From positions 558,001-622,000 of the forward strand of contig JAACJP010000026.1 of assembly GCA_013368375.1 (NCBI GenBank): a stretch of 64,000 nt of DNA. Reading direction: 5' to 3'. The position numbers and the translations under genes are program-made. Under the pieces are notes generated by a model, which did no database searches, was not told where the DNA came from, and worked only from the letters and a program-made list of their open reading frames with translations. Within the stretch, counting starts at the first letter, position 1. Every line of letters begins with the position of its first letter. Below are positions 54,263 to 64,000 of the stretch, one piece after another. Origin of the DNA: Tricholomella constricta. Taxonomy: Eukaryota > Basidiomycota > Agaricomycetes > Agaricales > Lyophyllaceae.

Positions 54263-55451
54263 TCAGCTTAGATCCATACCCACCTCCTTGGTCTCCTTCC
54301 CGGGCACCAGCCCGAACCACTCAGGCAACGCCGCCCAGACCTCCTCCCTCGCCTTCATCGCACACGCCGCAAAATCCACCTTACACGCCTGGCAGAGCCT
54401 CAGCCCGCACTGCCTCTGCCCGTCCGAAAAGTCCGTGCGCGAGAGCATCTCCATCGCCTGCGTGAGCGTGTACAGCGTGTCCGCGTCGCGCCCGCACGCG
54501 ATGCCCCCGACGGAGCGCAGGATGTTCAACGTGATGAAGTAGAAGGACTCGTGGCACGCCCGGCTCGGGTCGCCGGGATCGTGCTGGAAGTGGCAGTCCG
54601 CAGACGGCGCACGCGATTGCAGGGAGCTTGCCATGAAGTGGGCCATGGCGCGCTGCACGAGCTCGCGGCCTCGCAGGGTCTGCCGGAGCTGGGCGCGGTG
54701 AAGCTTTACGGTGTGTGATGCGGGGGACGGACATTGTGACCGTGAGGGGTACGTGTCGAATGCGGACGGCGGGAGGGGCGCGCCGGACATGATTTTGCTT
54801 GGGCCGTATCGTGCGAGGTCGTAGAAGGCGGCGGGGAGGATTGTGGGCATGTTCAGATCGAGTGCGAGCTGGATGACTAGGATGGGGTGCGGGCATAATT
54901 CGCGAGGCATGTATCGGCCGAGGTTGTCGGTGGCTGCGGCTTCACGCTGGTCCCAACCGGCGAGGGTGGACGGCCAGTCAAGTGCGAGGCGCGTGAGGCA
55001 GCGTTCGCGGAGATGCTCGACAAAATATTTTGTGGACAGCCGAAGGACGCCGGCGATGGCCATGAAATCGTTTGCCCGTGGGGTTTTGAAGTAGCTGTGG
55101 TTGTAAACAGGACGTAGTAGATCAGTCAGCCGCGCAAGGGGATGCCATAGAAGAAGGGACACACAGGCCGTCATAAAGCGCACTTAGGAAGTAGAAGACA
55201 TCCGATGGGCTATCATGGAGCTCGACGTACAGACAACCATCGAACAGATCCAGCTCTTGGGGTTGGGGGATGGAGAAGAGCCCATTAAAAATATCGGAGT
55301 GGCGTTCGAGCTGCCCACGGTGGACCTTGAATGCCGCCTGGCCAGCGATGATGACGATATTTCCGTCGAGAAACCAGAAGTCCGAACGGATAAGACTCGC
55401 GAAAGCAGGTGGAGAGCCTGAGGGGTGCGCAGCCCTCGTGGCAGCCTCCAT
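54263..55451 (-). CDS. BTB/POZ domain protein
   Basis: Exons 55451..55165 and 55094..54263 (70-nt intron, GTGTGT..CAG, in phase) give 372 residues. Residues about 22-150 form a BTB/POZ fold: DFWFLDGNIVIIAGQAAFKV, HRGQLERHSDIFNGLFSIPQ, and past the intron YFKTPRANDFMAIAGVLRLS. The C-terminal part (about 180-372) carries an expanded family-type region with several Cys/His (LNILRSVGGIACGRD, CGLRLCQACKVDFAACAMKA). Proteins of this layout are numerous in agaricomycetes; BTB domains dimerise or dock to Cullin-3, so a ubiquitin-ligase adaptor role is possible but not shown. The intron splits the BTB fold just after ALYDG. Confidence 0.85.
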
Positions 55452-55775
55452 GAGAGCCCTCTAGTCCAAGCAGGGAGAAAGGGGGAAAAACGTGTGGGGT
55501 GAAGTCTCGGTTCGTTGATGAGGATGGACCAAAAGGCAGGGGAGGCTGACGCGAAAACGTTTACATTTGGGACCGGTTACTTTCAAAAGAGGTAGGAGGA
55601 GTCGTGTCAGCCTCAAAGGCCAGTCCAAAGATATCCTTGCAAGTCGCAGTGCTATGAGTGGAGGGACCACGCATTGGGCATGCGAAATCATGGCGCATTG
55701 TTTCAACCTGCGAAAAAGAGAGAGAATGTGTCGTTGGTGTGTACCGTCGACGTGTCAGTCGAGGGACCACAGGGA

Positions 55776-55784
55776 GAAAAAAGA
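55776..55784 (-). terminator. RNA polymerase III terminator of tRNA-Thr
   Basis: Run of six T on the minus strand directly after the tRNA 3' end. Confidence 0.75.
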
Positions 55785-55879
55785 TGCCGCGTACCCGGAT
55801 TGAACGAGTGACCTTCTCATGTGCCCAAAGCTATCAGCCAACATACGAGTGAGACGCGCTACCACTACGCCAACACGGC
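55785..55879 (-). tRNA. tRNA-Thr(CGT) with a 23-nt intron
   Basis: The minus strand folds as a cloverleaf: acceptor GCCGTGT/ACGCGGC with discriminator A, D stem GCGT/GCGC, anticodon stem TCTCA/TGAGA, T arm ACTCG-TTCAATC-CGGGT. The anticodon loop reads CTCGTA then, after the intron (55821..55843), A; this gives anticodon CGT (Thr, codon ACG). The intron sits one base 3' of the anticodon, the standard place. A T6 run (TCTTTTTTCT) just downstream is the Pol III terminator. Confidence 0.92.
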
Positions 55880-56618
55880 ACATTGTGCCGATGATCGTAT
55901 AATCACCACGCGCGGAAGCGGAAGTATCGCAAGGATTTTTACATCAAGCTCTATTGAGTCATGACATGTTTTCGGTCCAATTCAGTGTGTGAGTGAGCTT
56001 GAAGGTCTATCCAACGGTGCTGTAAGCTCTCCTGAAGAAATTACTGAAGCCATGGTTCATCTTCGCTGTCTTGATCACGAATCTTTTTCAGCCTTGTAAA
56101 CAACAGGCACCACAACTCAACCAGCGGCTCCCCCTCTCCCTCGCCGATCCACACCATCGCCGACATGGCGATTCACAGACCCGGGCATAGATAGTGACAT
56201 GGTGGAGCCTACGACAGCGGCTTACAAGCGAAACGAGATCCGCGGGGGTTGTGCTGGTCAACACGGCTCGAGATGGTGGACATATGGCCATGTCAAGGGG
56301 CCGCAAAGTCTCCTGCTTGATAAAAGTTTTCTATGTCAAACAGAAGGAAGAGGGGTTGTGTGTTTGACCGGTGCAGAAGTGTAGCTGTTTCTTGGAGAAA
56401 GTATTCGCGTACATCATAGATGTTTGGCAAAAAGGGTTTGACGCCGTTTGGTCGCTTGAATTGATAACTATTGATATACGCCTGCCGCCTGGTGCCGCGC
56501 CGGTTTAACGTTCACGACGTCACTCAGAGACGGCCCGCACCTGGTGTGTACAAAAACTTTGCCATGCATCCATGGGGCTCCAATTACTCTGCGATTCTCC
56601 CCGCAATCTGAATCTGCG
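55880..56618. other. Intergenic, upstream of the CoA-transferase gene
   Basis: No coding frame or RNA could be supported. Presumably it holds the promoters of the tRNA (internal A/B boxes suffice) and of the gene at 56619. Confidence 0.5.
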
Positions 56619-59258
<2,640 letters not shown>

Positions 59259-59592
59259 CTGGAGGATTCCGATTAGAGAGATTTTTTGATGCACATGAAG
59301 GACGCATGACATTTGACATATGCATGCAGTTGGTATTTGGTCCTGTGTTCTTCGTCCCACAAGCATAGTGTTACCGTACGCAGCCAGCAGCAGCAGCAGC
59401 ACGATATCAAATGTACACTATACGACCCGTATAGATATAGATACACAATGGTTAGTTAGAAACGTCGCAACGTTTTCACAGCCTCAAAACAACGTCGTAC
59501 AAGAAGTAACAAGTAACAAGTAACAAACAATTGGCCGAATCGTCCGCGCAATCGCAATCGCAGCCGTATCCCCCAACTCTCCCAGCTACAGC

Positions 59593-61502
59593 CTACGCCT
59601 CCCCATACTCCTCCAAAAGCTCCCTAATCCCGTCTCTCGTCTCCGCCGCACGGGGCTCAAAGAACACATGGAACCGCACGGGGTGCGCATTGGCGCTCTC
59701 CGTGAATGCCAATTCGTCGATCGGATGTTTCGGGTCTGCGCGCACGGTAAAAGCCCATTGTATCAGCGCCGTGTTCAGCATCACCGATCTTGATCAAAGA
59801 ATTAGCCTTTATCACGCGGGATCAAAAAAGGGGGTAACTCACGCAGTGGCGATATGCATCCCCGGACAAACCCTCCTCCCAAACCCAAACGGGTAGCTCT
59901 TCAAATCCTCTCTCAGCCTCACCCCCCCCTCCCCCTCCCCTTCCCCCTCCTCCTGACGTATCCACCTCTCCGGGGTGAACGCCTCCGGATCCGGAAACAC
60001 CGCCGGGTCCCGTCCCACAGCCCACACATTCCCAATAACAGTCGCACCCGCCGGGATCACCACCTCCCCCCAAACCAAATCCTTCGTCGCCTTATGCGGG
60101 AACCCGCCGGCCGTCACAGGCCGCCACCTAAAAGTCTCCATCACAAACGCCTGCAGCTCCGGCAAGCTTTCGAAATCCGCCGTCGTGGGCGCCCTGTCCC
60201 TCCCCACCACGCGGTCCAGCTCCTCCTGCACGCGCCGGGCAGAGGCGGGGTAGCATGCGGCGGCGAGGACGGCGACGCTGATGGCGGAGGCGGTGGTGTC
60301 GGAGCCGGCGCCGAAGAGGGCGCCGGCGAGGTAGGCGGTTTCGTCGTCGGAGAGCCCGAGGGAGGGTTGGCGCTCGAGCAGGTATTTGGCGAAGGAGTCG
60401 GGGATGGGGGTGCCTGCTTCGGAGGAGGAGGAGGAGCTGGAGCTGGACATTTGGGCTTTGACGACGGAGAGGTGCTTTTTGAAGAGGGCGAGCTCTTCGC
60501 GGTGGCCTGCTTTGAGCTCGTCGAGGTAGCCGGGGAGGTAGCTGTTTCGCGCGGGTTGGGTGGGTAAGATGCGTTTGGGAGGGGTAATGGTTATGGTTAT
60601 GGTTATGGTTACGTACCGGAGGATGGGGTAGTGGTCGACCTGCCAGAGCCCGGGCCGGAGATTCTCGCCGAGGCGGACGAGGCAGCGGTTGACAGCGATG
60701 ACGTCGGGGTCGTCGTGCTTGCCGGCGGCTTTACCGTACGCGAGAGCCATCACGACCGAGGCGGAATATCTAAGGGAGAGTGGGGTAAAAAAAAAGTGTC
60801 AGCATATGAGATAAAGGGGCAAGGAGAGAGAGAGAGCACGCACCGCTTGGCGTGTTCCTGGTGGATATCGGGGTCGTCGAGGATGTCGAGGATATGCTGT
60901 TTGGCGGTGCGCATGAGGACGGGGCCGTATGATTGCACGACTTTGGGCGAGAGGTGCGCGTGGAGGGCTCTGCGGGGCGGTGTCAGTCGCGGTTTCACAG
61001 CGGAGTGGGGAGAGCACACGCACTTGCGCATCTTCTTGAAACGCTCGCCGGCGGGGGTCAGCACGACGCGCATGCCGCCGGAGAGGGTCTCGCCGGCGGA
61101 GATGGAGAGCGGGCGGTCGACGAGGGCGGCGCCTTCGCGCTCCATGATGTCAACGGCGGCCTGGTAGCGGCCGATGACGAAGATGGGCGTGAAGCCCTGG
61201 CGGAGGTAGAATATGGGTCCGTAGATCTTGGTCCATTCCTCAAACTTGCGGTAAGCACTTTTAGTGGTTGGGGGGGTGGTGAGTCAGGATTCACTGCGAG
61301 GCGGAAGAGGGACGCACAATGCAGAGGGGATCTTGTTTCCAAAGATCCAGGATTCGGGCGGGGGGCCAGGCGGGAGCGTGGCAGAGCGCTGGGTGAGTTT
61401 GCGGTGGAGGACGCCGGCGAGGGTGGCGAGAAGGACGAGTGCTGCGATGCTCTGCGGCTGGGTGAGCGTGTCCACGATAGGCGACGACGACGGTGACACC
61501 AT
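59593..61502 (-). CDS. Cytochrome P450 monooxygenase
   Basis: Six exons (61502..61318, 61257..61024, 60969..60844, 60769..60617, 60541..59843, 59788..59593), all in phase, give 530 residues. An N-terminal membrane anchor (about 17-33, SIAALVLLATLAGVL) precedes the hinge LPPGPPP (43-49). Helix I AGSDTT lies at about 311-316, the ExxR motif ETFR at about 368-371, PERW at about 423, and the haem loop FGFGRRVCPG with Cys about 458. All P450 catalytic signatures are present. Ser9 and Glu/Gly low-complexity inserts are unusual but in surface loops. It is likely ER-bound and needs a P450 reductase. Substrate unknown; the shape resembles the large agaricomycete P450 families used for lignin-derived or secondary compounds. 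It is convergent with ACH1 and lies upstream of the dienelactone hydrolase gene on the same strand. Confidence 0.95.
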
Positions 61503-62108
61503 GGTGAAGTGGATGAATGTGGCCTACGTATGTAGGCACCCTTTGGTTTTGATTAGCAGACCTTCAAGATCCGTGCGAGATCCGGGGAGCGATAACTGGG
61601 AGCAGCTTTATGCCCCCTACGCCACGACCGCTGCGACCGCATCCCAAGAACCCCGTCCGTGTGTCTCCGGGCCTTCCCCCCCAAGACATCCAGGTCTTCC
61701 CATGAGGTCGTTGGCGTCGTTCTAATGGACCACGTGACGCCCCTTCAGCCTTGCCCGACGGACGCGCTCCCCAGTCCCACGAGCTAGCACAGCTCTGTTG
61801 AGACGGCTTATCCGCCGGCCCCTTACGTTCTCGACCCCTTGCTCGACAAACCAGTCATCTGGCATCACGCATCTCGACAAGCACGGCCTAAAATATTAAG
61901 CGCATTGACAGCTATTGACAGCCACAACGATCGATGATGACGTTTTCCATTCATCCCCCGGCCCGAGTTCCGAGTTTTGCACAACCCACAACCACTCTAC
62001 TTACTTTACAACAACGGTTTCCTGGCACTTGCTTCGCGTTCGACGCTCCCTGCATAATGCACACATGTATAATCAGACCTCGCCATTTCGCCTCTTAGCA
62101 CTTCAATT
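61503..62108. other. Intergenic between P450 and dienelactone hydrolase genes
   Basis: About 600 bp holding the P450 promoter (read leftward) and the 3' end of the hydrolase gene. No further gene is seen. Confidence 0.5.
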
Positions 62109-63484
62109 TCACTGACGACTGAACCTAGTGAACCACCCGACGATCCCCCGCGCACTCTCCTCCTTTGCCCAGCCTTCCAAGCGCCCCCAAAAACAAAACG
62201 CATCAGCCGACGGACAGGCGAAAAAAAGAAAGCAACTGCTCACGCTCATGCTCCACTGCAGGGTCCCCACGTACCGCGAACCCGTGCGCGACGCCCGCGA
62301 ACACCTGGATGTGGTACGTCGCTTTCGCCGCTACCAGCAGGTCCTCGGCGCGCCGTCGTGCGCTGAGCGGGAAGGTGTGGTCCGTTTCTGCCCACGCCCG
62401 TTACCCGTTAGCACTTGAGCTCGAGTGTGCATCGTACATCGCGGTGTGTCGGGCGGTCACTCACCTGCGCAGGACATCAAGAGGGGGCCTGTGTCGTAAG
62501 AAAAAGGGGAAAAGGTAGTTAGCGGCACGCGTGAGTCTGGAATGGAAGGAGAGAAAGAGGGGGTAGGGGCGTACGTCTGGTTTTCGCAAAGTGGTCCTCG
62601 TTCAGGTAGGCGGGGTGTGCAAAGGCAGCTACATTGGGTTGTGGGGGGGGGGGGGAAGAGATCAGCGTTGGACGTTGAAGGTTCCGGGGGGGGGGGGGGA
62701 CACTTACATGCTACGACATTGTCCGTGGTCGCGAGATCGAGCGCAAAAGGCGCGCCGAAGCAGTATCCTTCACCTCCAACCGTCAGCACGCACGCCTCTC
62801 GCCTCTCGCCTCATCGCCTCTCGAGGCTCGAAAACACTCACCGACGGAGAAATACTGCGCCGCGCTTCCTATTCGACGCAGGAGGGAGGGGTTTCAGCAA
62901 CCGATCCAGGATCGCATCAACGCCGCAGGAACAAGAACTCGGCATACCGTATTGTTCACGAACAGCATCCAACCACTTGGGGACCACAGGCTTAGCCTTC
63001 TCCCTTGCGTTCTGGATCCACACCGCCCGGTCGAACCCTGGTTCCGTGTGCAGCTGCACCGCATCGCCGAAGAAGTAGTCGATGCCCAGTACCAGGAAGC
63101 CTACATCCGCGGCCGGGGGGGGGGGGGTCAGTCAACGTTCAACCTTCAAACCCTCACCGTTCGCACGTGAGGGGGAGAGGGAGGAAGGGGAAGAGACGTA
63201 CCGTGCTGCGCAAAGTAGTCCTGGAGGAGCTGGTTGTTGAGGAAGAAGGGCCCGAAGACGTCTGCGAAGAACAGGACGATCTTTATCTTTTTCGTGTTTT
63301 GGGTTGAGCCTGAGCTCTTAGGTGATGGGGGTGGCTCGGAGATGTAGGTGGGCACGCCGGCGATGGAGATGCTTTTCCCGGCGGGCGTGCCGGTGTGCTG
63401 CACGCCTGTGAAGCAGCAGTCTCCCGGGGCGCCGGCGAGGACGGGGGACGGAGACGGAGACGAGCTTGGGTTTGGGGTGGTCAT
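62109..63484 (-). CDS. Dienelactone hydrolase family protein
   Basis: Eight exons (63484..63202, 63100..62948, 62868..62842, 62767..62708, 62628..62575, 62488..62465, 62387..62275, 62162..62109), consistent in phase, give 255 residues, the usual family size. A Ser/Pro-rich start leads to CCFTGVQHTGTPAGKSISIA, then an alpha/beta-hydrolase core. The nucleophile is Cys157 in GYCFGAP, the acid Asp203 (ETDHTF), the base His235 (VAHGFA). Spacings of 46 and 32 match bacterial dienelactone hydrolase (C123, D171, H202). The C-terminus EESARGIVGWF is typical of fungal members. Such enzymes open dienelactones from chlorocatechol breakdown, but many fungal members have other ester substrates. Several introns contain long C runs (63.1, 62.69 and 62.65 kb). 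Confidence 0.92.
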
Positions 63485-63727
63485 GGTATATATGATAGGG
63501 TGATTGATCGATCGAGCGAGGGGGAATGGGAGGGGGAGGGTTGGTATTGCAATTGATATAGGGAGCGGGTATAAGGTGTGCCGGGGATGCTGCTTCGCGG
63601 ATTAGTGAGATGACGAATCGAATCACCTGAGGCGGGGGATGGGAAGGAAAGCTTCAGATCGTTCTTGCGAGACTCACATGTCGTCAAATAAAATACACAC
63701 ATGTCCGTCGATAATAAAACTAAATAC

Positions 63728-64000
63728 TCAGGCTTTTCCCTCCTCAGCCTTTTTCTCAGGCTCGGCAGGCTTTTCCTCTTCAGCCTTTTTCTCCTCCTTT
63801 TCCCCAACCGCCTCCTCCTTCTCCTCCTCCTTTCCCTTCTCCTTCTTCGCACCACCCAACTCCTCCTCCGTCCACCCAAACCCCTTCTCATCCAACTTCA
63901 TCCCCAACTCCAACACCACCGGCTGCGTCCTCGCCCAAAACGCGGACCACGCCTCCAGCCCCCCCGGCCCCGCCCCTGCCCCTGCCGCCGTCGCCTCGTC
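63728..64000 (-). CDS. Partial gene, Lys/Glu-rich C-terminus
   Basis: The frame is open from the window edge (64000) to the stop at 63728-63730. An ordered stretch, LEAWSAFWARTQPVVLELG, is followed by MKLDEKGFGWTEEELG and a tail of repeated Lys/Glu/Ala-Pro. It is the C-terminal 90 residues of a longer protein that starts outside the window. The family is not recognised. Acidic-basic repetitive tails are common in fungal proteins and give no function by themselves. Confidence 0.6.
   Translation of the reverse strand, partial: DEATAAGAGAGPGGLEAWSAFWARTQPVVLELGMKLDEKGFGWTEEELGGAKKEKGKEEEKEEAVGEKEEKKAEEEKPAEPEKKAEEGKA

Noticed and set aside
60587..60612. GGTTAT tandem repeats as an interstitial telomere
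   Set aside because: Only about four units, lies inside a P450 intron, and the unit is not the fungal TTAGGG repeat.

Overview
This window comes from a filamentous basidiomycete, most likely an Agaricomycete. Genes carry many short introns (about 50-100 nt, GT..AG). A Plavaka-type DNA transposon is present, and a cytochrome P450, a BTB/POZ protein, a ricin-B lectin, an ACH1-type CoA-transferase and a dienelactone hydrolase all have fungal architecture. There are no bacterial operons, CRISPR arrays or rRNA genes.

The left part (1 to about 37.5 kb) is a tower of retroelements, nearly all read on the minus strand. Ty3/gypsy chromovirus A (1..17213, 3' LTR off the left edge) has a younger 11.3-kb chromovirus, E1 (3845..15182), inserted in its pol with a 5-bp target duplication. 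E1's gag is in turn split by a 797-bp LTR mini-element, TRIM1. A second, badly rearranged copy of family A, called B (17738..32410), carries a second mini-element (TRIM2, 20376..22506), a 7.4-kb gypsy element of another lineage (D, 23678..31118) next to its gag start, and a 661-bp Tc1/mariner-like MITE inside its right LTR. A broken non-LTR retrotransposon (LINE, 32411..37497) closes the block. A, B and E1 appear to be primed by their own transcript start (Tf1-type self-priming); D has a tRNA-type primer site.

The most unusual item is in E1. Between pol and the 3' LTR, on the opposite strand, lies a three-exon gene whose splicing yields a 632-residue protein with a perfect Gal4-type Zn2Cys6 cysteine spacing, a long coiled-coil segment and a basic C-terminus. 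E1 Pol also has two tandem retropepsin domains, each with a D-S-G triad. Its integrase has Asn at the second catalytic Asp.

The right part (37.5 to 64 kb) holds ordinary genes: two small unknown genes, a secreted (QxW)3 lectin with a decayed partial duplicate beside it, a Ser/Pro-rich unknown protein, a Plavaka transposase with a divergent partner gene, a BTB/POZ protein, an intron-containing tRNA-Thr(CGT), an acetyl-CoA hydrolase/CoA-transferase (16 exons), a P450 (6 exons), a dienelactone hydrolase (8 exons) and a partial gene at the right edge. Exon junctions for the lectin, BTB, ACH1, P450 and hydrolase genes were worked out by hand from splice sites and reading phase and are consistent throughout.
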